From positions 1 through 49,198 of the forward strand of contig JBEPWB010000001.1 of NCBI GenBank assembly GCA_041642635.1: a stretch of 49,198 nucleotides of DNA. Direction: 5' to 3'. How positions within the stretch are numbered: the first letter of the stretch is position 1; every line of letters starts with the position of its first letter. Position numbers and translations under genes: made by a program. Positions 1 to 9,858 of this stretch are shown here, piece by piece. The DNA comes from JAAZVM01 sp041642635 (GTDB lineage: Bacteria; Patescibacteriota; Gracilibacteria; BD1-5; UBA6164). Under the pieces are notes generated by a model. It searched no databases and was not told where the DNA came from. It was given only the letters and a program-made list of their open reading frames with translations.

Positions 1-1441
1 TTCATTTTGCAACAAATAGTCTAGTTTGACCGTCAACTCAAGCGCTTGCTCTATTTGATCTATTATCTCTAGAATCACTTGTAAAATTTTCTTGTTTTAA
101 GTCATTATAATGAGTAGTTGAAAATTCAGCAGCGTATCATTCTTTTAATATAGCAGCTAAAACTAACGAAGCATCACCTAATTCTAATAAATCTTTTGCC
201 AAATCAACATAATGTAATTCTTCAGTATTTACTAATAATTCTCTAGTTTTGTCTATTAATCTTTTTTTCTTGAATTCAATAACTTCAGAAACTTCTGGAA
301 GAGTTTCAACTTTTATTTTTGATTTGATTGTTTTTTCTACCCAAGAAAGCATTCTTGAATCTTTTCTAGAAACAAAAGAAATAGCTTCTCATTTGTTCCC
401 TGCTCTACCAGTTCTACCTATTCTATGAGTATAAGTTTCTGGATTATCTGGAAGTGAGTAATTAACTACGTGAGTCAAATTGTTTACATCAATTCATCTA
501 GCAGCAACATCAGTAGCAACTAATATTTTAATAGCTCCGTTTTTGAATCTAGCAAGAGTTTTCTCTCTCATTTTTTGATCGATATCTCCATGAATTCACT
601 CAACTTTATAACCTCTATGCATAAGTCTTGCCGCAACGTCATCAACATCTGCTTTTGTTCTACAAAAAAGAATACCGTAAAAATCAAATTCTACTTCGAT
701 AACTCTACAAAGAGCTTCAAATTTGTCTTGTTCTCTAACTTTAAAACATTTTTGCTCAATATTTGAATTAGTTAATTCATTTCTTTCAATAGTAACTAAA
801 TCATGATCTTTTATATATTTGTTAACGATATCTTTAATACTTTTTGGCATTGTAGCAGAAAAAAGTAAAACTTTTTTATCTTTTGGAGTATATTCAATTA
901 TTTGTTCGATTTCTTCTTTAAAACCAATATTTAACATTTCATCAGCTTCATCTAAAACGAAATATTTAATATTTTCTATTTTTAGAGTTTTTCTTTTAGT
1001 TAAATGATCAATAACTCTACCAGGAGTACCAACAACTATTTGTGGTTCTCTTTTTAAACCCATTAATTCATCTCTAATATTTTGTCCTCCATATAATAAT
1101 TGAATTTTTACTGAACTATCAGCAAATGATTTTATTTCATCAGCAACTTGTATCGCTAATTCTCTAGTTGGAGCCAAAATCATTGTTTGAATTCATTTTA
1201 ATTTTGGATCTAATTTTTCTAAGATAGGTATTCAAAAACTAGCAGTTTTACCTGTACCAGTTTGAGCTTGACCAATAATATCTTTTTCTCAATTCAAAAG
1301 TAATGGAATTACTCATGCTTGAACAGCACTAGGAAAAGTATAACCTTTTTCCTCTATTTTTTTCAACATTTTATCTGATAAACCTAAGTCTGAAAATTTA
1401 ATTTTTGTACTAGTATCACCTGAATCTATTTGTATTGTCAT
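1..1441 (-). CDS. deaD: DEAD-box RNA helicase DeaD/CsdA-like, 3' end outside window
   Basis: ATP-dependent RNA helicase for ribosome assembly or mRNA unwinding. From ATG at 1441 the frame stays open through the window edge (about 480 residues), with TGA read as Gly. Visible in order: Q-motif region, Walker A AQTGTGKT, PTRELA, VLDEADEML, SAT, and the C-terminal helicase motifs ARGID and HRIGRTGRAG. The last residues seen, RLFVAKG, look like the start of a DbpA-type RNA-binding domain, which separates DeaD/CsdA from RhlE. TGA falls at the Gly of GNKGEA just after motif VI. Glycine is often GGN here, as in other highly expressed genes of the window. The leader upstream carries a possible attenuator. 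Family assignment is firm; the exact symbol is an inference from the C-terminal domain. Confidence 0.93.
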
Positions 1442-1468
1442 TTTTGAAATAACTTAATTTTTAAAACA

Positions 1469-1521
1469 TAAAAAAAGAACAAGCATATAAAGCAAGTTCT
1501 TCTGTTAAAAGAGAAAAACTT
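1469..1521 (-). promoter_or_regulatory. Possible terminator/antiterminator in the deaD leader
   Basis: On the minus strand AGAACTTGC pairs with GCTTGTTCT around a short loop (plus 1476-1500, with a 2x2 internal mismatch) and is followed by a T run, an intrinsic-terminator shape ending about 30 nt before the deaD ATG. Just upstream, AAGTTTTTCT (plus 1512-1521) can instead pair with AGAAGAACTT (plus 1494-1503), which would use up the left arm of the terminator. The two structures exclude each other, as in attenuators. Read by eye; no folding energy was computed. Confidence 0.5.
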
Positions 1522-1769
1522 CTTTAAAAAAATCAATATAATATAATTAATTTTACGCCATAACCTCTATTTGACCCAAATTAATTATATCCCATTATAT
1601 TGAGTCCTTAAAGGAAGTCTATTTTTTACATGGGGAGTATATTTATAATAATAAAAAAAGCAAATTTAAATAAAATGATTATAAAATTAATATATTTAGT
1701 ATAGTAAAACTTTAAAAATTAAGTAAAAACAATATAATAAAAATAAACTTAAAAATTAATTTTAAAAAA
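1522..1769. other. Intergenic region between divergent deaD and LtrA-like genes
   Basis: Very A/T-rich divergent spacer that continues the deaD leader. About 1555-1620 is the only less A/T-rich part (containing TTACGCCATAACC and CCTTAAAGG) and could be a structured piece of the deaD 5' UTR. No open frame, tRNA or repeat was recognised. Confidence 0.4.
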
Positions 1770-2891
1770 ATGTCTAATCAGTGATTAAAAAATAATTCCA
1801 TAGAAGCATTTTTTGACTTAGTCTTTGTTGCATTATTTATTCAATTAAATGAATTTTTGGTAACAAATTACTCTCTTGGAAACTTTTATATTTATACCAT
1901 TATATTACTTTGAATATATTGGATTTGGGTATGATACACTGTTTATCACGAAAGATTATCGATAATGCTAGATGAATTTGAGAAAAAAACATTATTTTTC
2001 AAGATAATAATTTTATGATTTATATGAGTATCTATTCCATGAATATTATCAGACACAACAGAAATATTTATAATACTTTTTGTATTAGCTAGACTTTTAT
2101 TGCTTATTCTCCGGATAAGAGCTTATAAAAAACAACCCGATATAAAAGGTATAGCAAAAGATTATGTTATTTGATTTAGCATTTGAATATGGATTTGGCT
2201 AAGTAGTTTATTTTTTGATAGCTTATTTATTCAAGCAATAATTTGGTCACTTGCAATATTTAGTGATTTATTAACTTCAATTGTTGCAGAAAAAAAATGA
2301 AAAAAACAATGAACTCTTTATACAAAACATTATTTTGAACGCTTCTCTTTATTAACTTTAATTGCAATTTGAGAATTAATAATTGTTATAGTAAAAAGAA
2401 GTTATGAGTTTGATCTCAATAATTATTCTAATATTGTATGAATAATTGTACTATTTTTTATAGTTTATTGGATATACAAAAAATATTTTGATGAATTTTA
2501 TGAAGCAAAAACTTACTATGATATAAAAAAAATACATGCTTATAATTATCTTCATTTTTTGATAATTTTTTCAATAATGCTTGTTTGATTAGGTTTTAGT
2601 CTTGCTATTTGAGAATACAATTTATATTTTTTTCAACATCAAATATCACTAATTGCAATTTGATTATGAATTTTTATATTGACAATTCGTGTACTTGAAA
2701 ATTTTCTATGATATCGTAAATTAAGTATTAGAAGATGATTTGTTATATTATCATTTATTATAGCATGATTTTTAATATATATATTTGAAATAAATAATTT
2801 ATGAATATTTTTAATTTTTGCTGTATTATGATTTGAAATATTTTTAAAAACCAAAAATAAAAATAATAACAAACCAAAAACACTATTATAA
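1770..2891 (+). CDS. LtrA-like multi-pass membrane protein
   Basis: 373 residues from ATG at 1770 to TAA, reading many TGA as Gly. The N-terminus carries the LtrA hallmark (EAFFDLVFVALFIQL, compare ELFFDLVFV in the family), followed by a Trp-rich stretch (YWIWVGYT) and a conserved-looking HERLSIMLDEF. Many hydrophobic segments rich in Trp and Ile predict a polytopic inner-membrane protein. LtrA (low temperature requirement A) was named for cold growth in Listeria; its biochemical function is unknown. The length fits the family (about 350-400). It stands divergent from deaD, a cold-shock-type helicase, but a functional link is speculation. Confidence 0.72.
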
Positions 2892-2965
2892 TTTGACTTA
2901 TTATTTTTTTAATTTAAAATAAAAAAACATTTCTAAATAACAGATATGGGAAAGGAGATTTTGAA

Positions 2966-3316
2966 ATGAAAAATAGAGTTTTTTTAGCAAACCCAAAGTT
3001 TATAGACGAAAATAACCTTAGCGAAAGTGCAAAATCTGATCGATATAACAAACTAAAGCAAAGAATAAGAAGAAAGTCTGTTACCAATGATCCAAAAAAA
3101 AACATAGGTGTGAGATTTTTCTTCGCCAAACCGCTAATTCAAAACCAAGGACCTTTTGAATTCACAGTTAATATAAATGGATTCCGACTAATTATTGATG
3201 AAAATAATAAAGAAATTGGTTTTGAGGCATATTTAACATCTAAACTTGCAAGAAAAAACTATAACCTAATAGTTATAAAGGAAAATTTTATAATGAATAT
3301 AATTTTTCCAGAATAA
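2966..3316 (+). CDS. Small hypothetical protein, paralog of the next gene
   Basis: 116 residues, not recognised. Basic N-terminal half with a KLKQRIRRK stretch, then a beta-looking half ending NIIFPE. It shares its order with the next gene: an N/P-rich start, a Y-x-x-L-[KR]-x-[KR]-I-[KR]-R segment, and D-E-[NS]-x-[KN]-E-I-G-F-E-A near the C-terminus. The start is set by a strong Shine-Dalgarno sequence (AAAGGAG, 8 nt before ATG), unlike most genes here. All glycines are GGN and no in-frame TGA occurs. No transmembrane segment. Function unknown. Confidence 0.75.
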   Translation: MKNRVFLANPKFIDENNLSESAKSDRYNKLKQRIRRKSVTNDPKKNIGVRFFFAKPLIQNQGPFEFTVNINGFRLIIDENNKEIGFEAYLTSKLARKNYNLIVIKENFIMNIIFPE

Positions 3317-3353
3317 ACTGTTGATTTAAAATAGTGAAAAAAGGAGAACACTA

Positions 3354-3749
3354 GTGAAAAGTCAAGTCTGTATGTATAATCCGAGATTAAATCTAGAACC
3401 TAAATCAAAGGAAGATAAAAACAGATTATATCAAAGACTAAGAAATAAAATAAAAAGATTTTCTAATTCTAGAACGAATATCTTCTTTTTTAAAAAAGAA
3501 GTAAAGTTTTATGAAATAGATAATCCTTACTTTAAAACGGCAAGAAAATACATTGTAGAAATTTCATCATATAAAACAAAAATTGATGAATCTGGAAACG
3601 AAATAGGTTTTGAAGCAGTTCTAAGGACAAAATCTGCGTGGAAACCGTTTAAACTTGTTGTTGATAAAGACAATTTTGAAGCCTTTATGGTAAAAATCTG
3701 ACTTTTTACAAAAAGAACCTCTAAGATTAGAGGTTCTTTTTTTTTATAA
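3354..3749 (+). CDS. Small hypothetical protein, paralog of the previous gene; UGA near its end
   Basis: GTG start with a strong Shine-Dalgarno sequence (AAAGGAG). Not recognised. It shares with its neighbour (37 nt upstream) the LRNKIKR-type basic segment and the DESGNEIGFEAVL motif. In the standard code it would stop at TGA 3699-3701 (115 residues). In code 25 it reads through a terminator hairpin to TAA at 3747-3749, adding 16 residues. The terminator directly behind the TGA suggests TGA was the original stop, so the gene may have come from a standard-code source. All other glycines are GGN. The end I give follows the host code; the shorter form is equally plausible. Confidence 0.65.
3711..3746 (+). 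terminator. Intrinsic terminator of the small paralog pair
   Basis: Perfect stem AAAAGAACCTCT / AGAGGTTCTTTT with a 6-nt loop, followed by a T run. It starts 10 nt after the in-frame TGA of the upstream gene. Confidence 0.85.
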
Positions 3750-3927
3750 TATATTAATAAATTATAAAAAATTCTTTTTTTAAAAGTATCACGAAATTAT
3801 TGCTAGATTAAAAGTTTTTGAATACTAAAAAAAGATATAAAAGATAATTATATAAAAATTTACAATTATTATTGATAAATAAAGAATAATTAATACAATT
3901 AAAATAATATAAATATTAAAAAAAACA

Positions 3928-4338
3928 ATGAAAACATACGTCAAAACATACGAAGAAATACATGAATTATCAATAAAATCAAAGAAAAAGTACTCATGAA
4001 ATTTTGAACAAGAACTACAAAAAATTATAGAATCTTCTGAAGAAGTTATTAGAAGTGAAATAATTCCAAAATATAGTGTTGAGTATACTGAATTTTGAAA
4101 TTATACAGTAAAGATAAAAATAAATGATAAAACTAAAATGATAAACAAACTTATAGTTTGTAATTTTAATTATAAAATAAATGATGTTAAGTTTTGATAT
4201 ATTAATCCTGAGTTTTTATCAACTGAAAAATGACAAAAAACAAGAAAATATCCTTTATGAAAATTTAGTATAGATGATACAGATAAAATAATGCAAGATT
4301 TTATAATTAAATTAGTTGATATAATAGAAGAGTTTTAA
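3928..4338 (+). CDS. Hypothetical cytoplasmic protein
   Basis: 136 residues from ATG 3928 to TAA, not recognised. No signal peptide or membrane segment. Rich in Lys, Glu and Ile; the N-terminal third looks helical (KSKKKYSGNFEQELQKII), the middle looks like beta strands (YTVKIKIND, KLIVCNFNYKIN) and the C-terminus is helical and acidic (KLVDIIEEF). Several glycines are TGA, so unlike the two genes before it, it follows host codon habits. No Shine-Dalgarno sequence is evident. It faces the second DEAD-box helicase convergently and shares a terminator with it. Confidence 0.65.
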
Positions 4339-4342
4339 AAAT

Positions 4343-4373
4343 AAAAAAACATTTTGTAAAAAAATGTTTTTTT
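4343..4373. terminator. Bidirectional terminator between convergent genes
   Basis: AAAAAAACATTTT pairs with AAAATGTTTTTTT around a short loop, with A and T runs on the two sides. It serves the plus gene ending at 4338 and overlaps the stop codon of the minus-strand helicase (4372-4374). Confidence 0.75.
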
Positions 4374-5628
4374 ATTTTTTCTTAGAATAGTGTCTTTTTT
4401 TGTTTGGGTTTGTTTTTGGTTTTTTCTTAAATCATTCTTTAAAATCAGTATATCAAAGAATTTTTCATTTTGGAATAATTTCTTTTTTATAACTATCATC
4501 ATCAATTACAGTTATTTTTTTTCAGATAGTTTTTTCTACATTTTTTAAATATTCTTTTTCGTGATCTATACAAAAAGTAATAGCTACTCATTTTTTTCAA
4601 GCTCTAGCTGTTCTTCAAATTCTATGAACATAATCTTCTGGTTCTAGTGGTATATTATAGTTTATAACACAAGACAATCAGTTAACATCCAATCATCTAG
4701 AAGCTATATCTGTCGCTACTAGTACTTTTATTTCTCAATCTTTTAAAGCTTTTAAAGCTCTTTGTCTAGCGTTTTGAGATCTGTTTCTATGAATATTATC
4801 AGCTTTGATTCAAGCAGTTTTTATATAATCTAAAACATATTCTGTATCATCTTTCGTCCTTACAAAAACAAGTATAGAATAAAATTCTTTTCTTTTTACT
4901 ATATTTTGTAGTAAATGTCTTCTATGGCTTGATTTAACATGATAAACTTGTTGGTTTATATTTTCTGTAGTTGATGCTACTTTATGAACTCTAACTTCTT
5001 CCTGACAATGCAATAAACTAGAAGCTAACTCTCTTATTTCAGTAGGCATTGTTGCAGAAAAAAACAATGTTTGTCTTTTTTCTGGAATTCTTTTCATTAT
5101 TTTTTTTATGTCTGGAAGAAATCACATATTAAGCATTTTATCAGCTTCATCTAAAACTAAATAATCAATATATGATAATTTAACTACTCATTGATTGATT
5201 AAATCTTCTAATCTTCAAGGTGTTGCTATCAAGATATCTATTCATTTTTCAATTGCTTTTATTTGATGAAAATCGTTAACACCTCAATATATAGTTGTAC
5301 TTTTAAGATTAACATTTGAACAATATAGTTTTAATGCTTCTCATATTTGAATAGCTAATTCTCTAGTTGGAGCTATAATTAGTCACTGCAACTTTCTTTT
5401 TATTTTTCATTCTTCTTCTAACTCTTTTCTTTCATTATAAAGACTTTGTAATATTGGTAGTACAAAAGCAAATGTTTTACCACTTCATGTTTGAGCACAT
5501 GCTAATATGTCTTTTCATTTTAAAGCTAGAGGTATAACTTTTTCTTGTATTTCTGTTGGAGTATCAAAACCTTCTCTCTCTAAAGCTTTTTGTAAAGGTC
5601 AAACAAGTCACAATTCATTAAATTTCAT
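4372..5628 (-). CDS. DEAD-box RNA helicase, RhlE-type with short basic tail
   Basis: 418 residues. Starts MKFNELGLVGPLQKAL, a Q-motif beginning typical of RhlE/SrmB-type helicases. Then PTEIQ, Walker A AQTGSGKT (its first Gly is TGA at 5485-5487, direct evidence for UGA as glycine), PTRELA, a DEAD box, SATMP, and C-terminal RecA motifs including a Gly-rich motif VI. The tail after about residue 400 is Lys-rich and ends RHYSKKK, a likely RNA-binding extension. It lacks the DbpA-type domain seen in the first helicase. TAA lies inside the shared terminator. Probably acts in ribosome biogenesis or RNA decay; substrate not inferable. Confidence 0.92.
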
Positions 5629-5992
5629 TTTATTAATTTGATATTAAATATATATTAAACATATTACCCAGAATTAATAAAGCTACAAATAAAAAATAAA
5701 AAACATTTAATTTTTATAATCTAATATATTTATATTAACAACTTAATTTATTACTAAATATACTGCTGGTCGAACTAAATTTTGACAACAAAAAACAGCT
5801 TAGTATAGAGAATACTAAACTGTTTGGTCTCATCAGAGACATCAATTTTACTTTATGGCGGTTCCACTAGGTCTAAGTTAGAACTTTTAAATTTTTTTAG
5901 TGAATTAGATTTTTATATTGATGAGCTAGAAAGATTGATATAAAGATCATTTAGTATAAAGAATAATAATAAATATTAATATAAAGTAACTC
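5629..5992. other. Intergenic region upstream of the second helicase, possibly with a small RNA
   Basis: 364 nt without a convincing frame. On the minus strand it runs from the pilin-like gene to the helicase. Around 5835-5890 is a patch of more balanced composition (TTAGACCTAGTGGAACC ending in GCCA, then a GTCTC/GAGAC hairpin), followed by the terminator at 5791-5827. This could be the 3' part of a small structured RNA or a long 3' UTR. The stretch 5629-5760 is plain A/T-rich sequence and should hold the helicase promoter. Confidence 0.4.
5791..5827 (-). terminator. Strong terminator hairpin upstream of the second helicase
   Basis: AAACAG-TTTAGTAT pairs with ATACTAAGCTGTTT on the minus strand around TCTCT (one mismatch), followed by a T-rich tract. 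It lies about 165 nt after the pilin-like stop and 165 nt before the helicase ATG, so it ends either the pilin transcript or an unannotated RNA between them. Confidence 0.7.
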
Positions 5993-7636
5993 CTAATTCT
6001 GATCTGGACAAGTTCACCACTGTGGTTGTAATGAAGATGAAAATATTGAATAAGTATCAAATCTGTCAGGTTTTGAACTTATATTACTAACACACCAATT
6101 TCTTAAATCTTGATTAAATGAATCTGAATAAGTAAACATTTCTGCCATATTAGTAACATTACTTGTATCCCATCATCCTATATCTCTATTAAACAAATCT
6201 GTACTAAAAAACATTCTTCTCATATAAACAACATTGCTTGTATCCCAACTTAATATATTTCCATTAAATGATTTATCATACATAAACAGACTATTCATAC
6301 TAGTAACATTACTTGTACAAGCTGTTTCTAACAAAGATTGATTTTCACGTATACTGTATAGTCAGTATGAATCATATGCAGTATAAGTAATTCAATTTAC
6401 TTCTCAATAATCTCATGGATTAGCTCAGTTACAAGTTATTGTAATACCATTAGGTGATAATTCAAAATTATCTGAATTTTCTCATCAAGTTGGCAACACA
6501 TAATCATTAAACTTAATATAAACATTTTTTGTATCATAAAAATTTTCATCTAAAAGAGCAACACTAGTATCAATCATAATGTTAAGGTCTTCTAAATTAT
6601 TAAATGTAACAAAAGCATTTCTTGGTCATATATTATTGTCAAAATATACAGTATTATAACTAAGATTTCAAGAGTTAAAGTTATAAATATAAAAAGATTG
6701 ACTATTATCGTTTCACAAAAAATACATAGCATCATTTTCAACCCATCAATATCAATCATTCCAATCTCAACAATTAAAAGCTTGATCATCACACCAATAT
6801 CAATTAGGATTATTTCACTCAAATGCCCAGACTCAATTAGATACATAATTATCAATAAAATCATTAGTATAAAGATTGTCTCATTTCCATTGATTAACTT
6901 CTTCTTCTATAATACATTCCTCATTTAAATTTATTTTTGCTGTTATAACTTCATCTTCATAAATCGTTGTTCATCAACAATCTGTTCAGTTACTTGAGTT
7001 TTGATTATTTTCATTTTCTATTATTTTTTGTTCTATTATTCATCATGAAAGTGTTTGTGGTCATTCTTTCCTTCTAAAGATTGCAGTATAATCATTACCA
7101 TCTGATAAGTCTATATCTTCTGTAGAGTTTTCTTGTACTGGTACATTTGTCACTGGTTCCATTAATACTCATAGAGAATCTCATATAACATACGGATATC
7201 TATTTTCATAATTCGCATATGTTGTTGGTACCAAATTATTATTAGAAATTAAATCATTCTCTAGTAACGCCATTAATTGAAATTTTGTTTTACTAGAGTT
7301 TGTTGTATATGTATAAAAAGTATCATCTAATGGGTCTTTTGCATTATTACTCACTCTTATATTATTTAATGTTCATGTTCATGAATATCATTGTATTAAA
7401 TAATTTGTTGTTCAACTTCATATATTTATTCCATTATCTGGTGATAATAGTACTCATTCTCTTGCTTGTTCTAGTTGCAATCATGTCCTTATTTGTCACA
7501 AGTCACTTATTCTTTTACTATCTCTTGAATCTCAACTAAATCATTGTAGTGAAATAAAAGCTATTGTTCATAGTATTGCTAGAATAGTAATTACTACTAT
7601 TAGCTATACTAGCGTAAAACCTTTTTTGTGTTGCAT
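5993..7636 (-). pseudogene. Type IV pilin-like protein with BspA-like repeats, interrupted by TAG at Glu5
   Basis: ATG at 7636 begins MQHKKGFTLV, then TAG (7604-7606), then LIVVITILAIL. This is the class III signal and first helix of a type IV pilin; the TAG sits where the near-invariant Glu5 belongs. The related gene at 29004-30353 has GAG there. After the TAG the frame is open for 536 codons to TAG at 5993, so the lesion is a single base. The first ~190 residues match the paralog. The C-terminal third carries repeats of the form W-D-T-S-N-V-x-x-M-x-x-M-F, the BspA-like/DUF285 surface repeat. Most glycines are TGA. It could be a recent pseudogene, a sequencing or strain variant, or expressed from an internal start without the pilin signal. 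Confidence 0.8.
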
Positions 7637-7688
7637 AGGCAAATTTTTATATTTTAAAATATTATTGTTATATTTTTTTTAGTTTACA

Positions 7689-7726
7689 AAATAAACTCTA
7701 GTAGAAAATTTTACTAGAGTTTATTT
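7689..7726. terminator. Long hairpin upstream of pilin-like gene 1, shared with gene 2
   Basis: AAATAAACTCTAGTA pairs with TACTAGAGTTTATTT around an 8-nt loop. A near-identical hairpin lies at the same place before the paralog (30395-30432). Here it follows tRNA-Trp on the minus strand and may end that transcript. Conservation at both loci may reflect duplication or a leader role. Confidence 0.6.
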
Positions 7727-7772
7727 AAAGAGTTTTTGAAAAAATTGCAAGTTTTTGTTTTATTGTTTTTTA

Positions 7773-7847
7773 TGGCAGTCCCACTAGGAATCGAACCTAG
7801 ATCGCAGGATTTGGAGTCCTGAATTCTAACCGTTGAACTATAGGACT
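7773..7847 (-). tRNA. tRNA-Trp(CCA)
   Basis: 75 nt with encoded CCA. Acceptor AGTCCTA pairs with TGGGACT, the T-loop is GGTTCGATTCC, and the anticodon arm is AGGA-CTCCAAA-TCCT with anticodon CCA and U33. Discriminator is G. The CCA anticodon reads only UGG, consistent with UGA not being Trp. Lies directly downstream of tsf on the same strand, so co-transcription with tsf is likely. Confidence 0.96.
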
Positions 7848-7852
7848 ATAAA

Positions 7853-7871
7853 GCTCTCTTTTTGAGAGAGC
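7853..7871. terminator. Hairpin between tsf and tRNA-Trp
   Basis: GCTCTCT pairs with AGAGAGC around a short loop. The T run is on the plus side, so for the minus-strand tsf-tRNA transcript it is more likely a processing or stabilising hairpin than an efficient terminator. Confidence 0.45.
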
Positions 7872-7876
7872 ATTTT

Positions 7877-8662
7877 TTATATAGAAAATCTGTGAAAAGC
7901 AATAATATTACCTTCTCATACGAAAGTTTTAACTTTTACATTTGGATCCATAACAAAAGGTTGTTCTAATAGAGAAACTTCAGATTTGAATTTTCCCATT
8001 TTACCTTCGATAATTTTTAATAAAACATCGTCTGGTTTTCCTTCCATTTTTGGATCATTTTTCATGATTTCTAATTGAATTCCTTTTTCTTTTTCTAATG
8101 CTTCATCAGAAATTTCATCTGGAGATAAAAATTCTGGATTACTTGCAGTAACATGCATAGCAACTTGTCTAGCTTTTTCTGCATCAGTACCTTCTTTAGC
8201 AACGATTAATGCAGCTAATTTTCAGTTAGAGTGAACATATTCAGAAACAACATCACCTTCAACAATTTCATAATTAGAAATTTGTAAGTTTTCACCCATT
8301 TCCATAGCATAATTACTATTAATGAATTCTTGAGCAGCTTCTTTTGAATCAGAACCATTTTCTTTTAAAAATTCTACAACTTTATCAAGCATAGCTTTAA
8401 ATTTGTCAGAATTTGCTAAGAAATCTGTTTCACAAGAAACAGAAACGATATAAGCTTTATTACCTTCAGTAACAATTTTTATACCACCCTCAAAAGTGTC
8501 TCTGTCAGCTTTTTTTGCAGCTTTAGCTAAACCTTTTTTTCTTAATTCTTCAATAGCTTTTTCCATATCACCATCAGTTTCAGTAAGAGCTTTTTTACAT
8601 TCCATCATACCGATACCAGTCATTTCTCTTAATTCTTTTATTTGAGCAGCTGTAATTGCCAT
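7877..8662 (-). CDS. tsf: Elongation factor Ts
   Basis: 261 residues. Guanine-nucleotide exchange factor for EF-Tu. The N-terminus is the UBA-like domain (AQIKELREMTGIGMMECKKAL), then the core with the signature TDFLANSDKF near residue 80, which contacts EF-Tu. The C-terminus ends with a VKTFVGEGN-type strand (family: VxxFVRFExGEG). Glycine is mostly GGN with only a few TGA, including Gly at 8222-8224 and 7916-7918. Downstream of rpsB as usual, but separated from it by a small membrane-protein gene. Confidence 0.96.
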
Positions 8663-8689
8663 AATAAATTATTTATTAAATTATAAAAT

Positions 8690-8995
8690 TTATTTTTTTA
8701 AGTTTTTTTCAAAAAAATTATCCAAAAACTCAAGTTTAATATCTTCTCATATGTAAGCTTTGTAACCAAAAACGATACTAACTCCCATATAAAAAAGAAA
8801 TAATAACCCCATAAATAACCAAGACATTAAAATAGTTAATACAAAATATACTATAAAAAATACCATTCAATATCTCATGTGTTTTTCAAAAGTTTTTGTT
8901 TTATTTTCTTCTATAAAAAATAAAACAAAAGCAACCATAGGTATATAACATAGAGCATTTTTTAATCTCTCATTTTGTCCTTCTTTAATTTCCAT
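8690..8995 (-). CDS. Small Tic20/DUF4870-like membrane protein
   Basis: 101 residues from ATG 8995 (MEIKEGQNERLKNALCYIP). A longer frame starts at 9070, but this start fits the family. The pattern LCYIPMVAFVLFFIEENKTK, then KHMRYG and two or three hydrophobic helices, resembles DUF4870/Tic20-like proteins (LxYIPxxgxIxFFxEkdxxxvrFHa). Predicted inner-membrane protein of unknown function. It sits between rpsB (80 nt) and tsf (27 nt) in the same orientation, so it is probably co-transcribed with ribosomal genes. Confidence 0.7.
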
Positions 8996-9075
8996 TTTTA
9001 TATTTTTTAATGAATAAGGAATAATTATATAATAATTATTCCTATAAAAAAGCAATATAATTTTTTGCAAATATA

Positions 9076-9858
9076 TTATTCAGAAACTTTTTTAACAGTT
9101 GGTTTTTTAGTTACTTTTTTTTCTCAACTAACTTTTTTATCATCAACTTTTTTTACTTTTGAAGCATTTGAAGTTTTAGCTTGAGTACTTCCAGTTAAAC
9201 AAGAAGATATTTCAGACATAACATATTCTATAGATTTAACTGCATTTGTATTAGCAGGAATACAATTATCAACCAAAGTATCATCTCAGTTAGTATTTAA
9301 AATTGCAAATGATTTTATTTTTAAAGAGTTAGCTTCTTTAACAGCTTGATCCTCATAAACACCATCAACAACAAAAATATAATCTGGCATTTTTTTCATT
9401 TCTTTTACTCAAGCATATGCTTTTTGTAATTTTTCATGTTCTAATAATTTGGCAGCTTTTTCTTTTTTTGTTAACATATCAAAAGCACCATTTTCTAAAT
9501 CACTAGATAATTTAATGTAAGTAGAAATTCTTTTTTTGATTGTTTTAAAGTTTGTTAATAAACCTGGAACCCATTTTTCAGCAACATAAAAATGTCCTGA
9601 GTCAGAAGCTACTTGCTTAACAGAATCTCTTGCTTGTAATTTTGTACCTACAAATAAGATTTTTTTACCTGATTCATGAATTTCTTTTATTTCAGATTTT
9701 ACTTCTTCTAATTTTACAACAGTTTTAGTTAAGTCAATAACATGAACTCAATTTACTGAACCATAAATATATGATTTCATTTTTGGATTCCAGTAGTTAG
9801 ATTTATTACCGATATGTAATAAATTCTCAAACATTTTATTCAAAACAGCTTTACTCAT
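9076..9858 (-). CDS. rpsB: 30S ribosomal protein S2
   Basis: 260 residues. Typical S2: GNKSNYWNPKMKSYIYG, NGVHVIDLTKT, ILFVGTKLQA, VPGLLTNFKTI, PDYIFVVDG and NCIPANTNA. A Lys/Thr/Val-rich tail from about residue 225 (ending KKVSE) extends beyond the usual end. Preceded by AAGGAAAA, a moderate Shine-Dalgarno. Glycine mostly GGN. Binds S1 and the 16S head region; its gene is the first of the rpsB-tsf cluster. Confidence 0.97.

Noticed and set aside
5850..5890. tRNA-like 3' end (TAGTGGAACCGCCA) before the second helicase
   Set aside because: No matching 5' acceptor, D-arm or anticodon arm could be found upstream on the minus strand, so it is not a complete tRNA.
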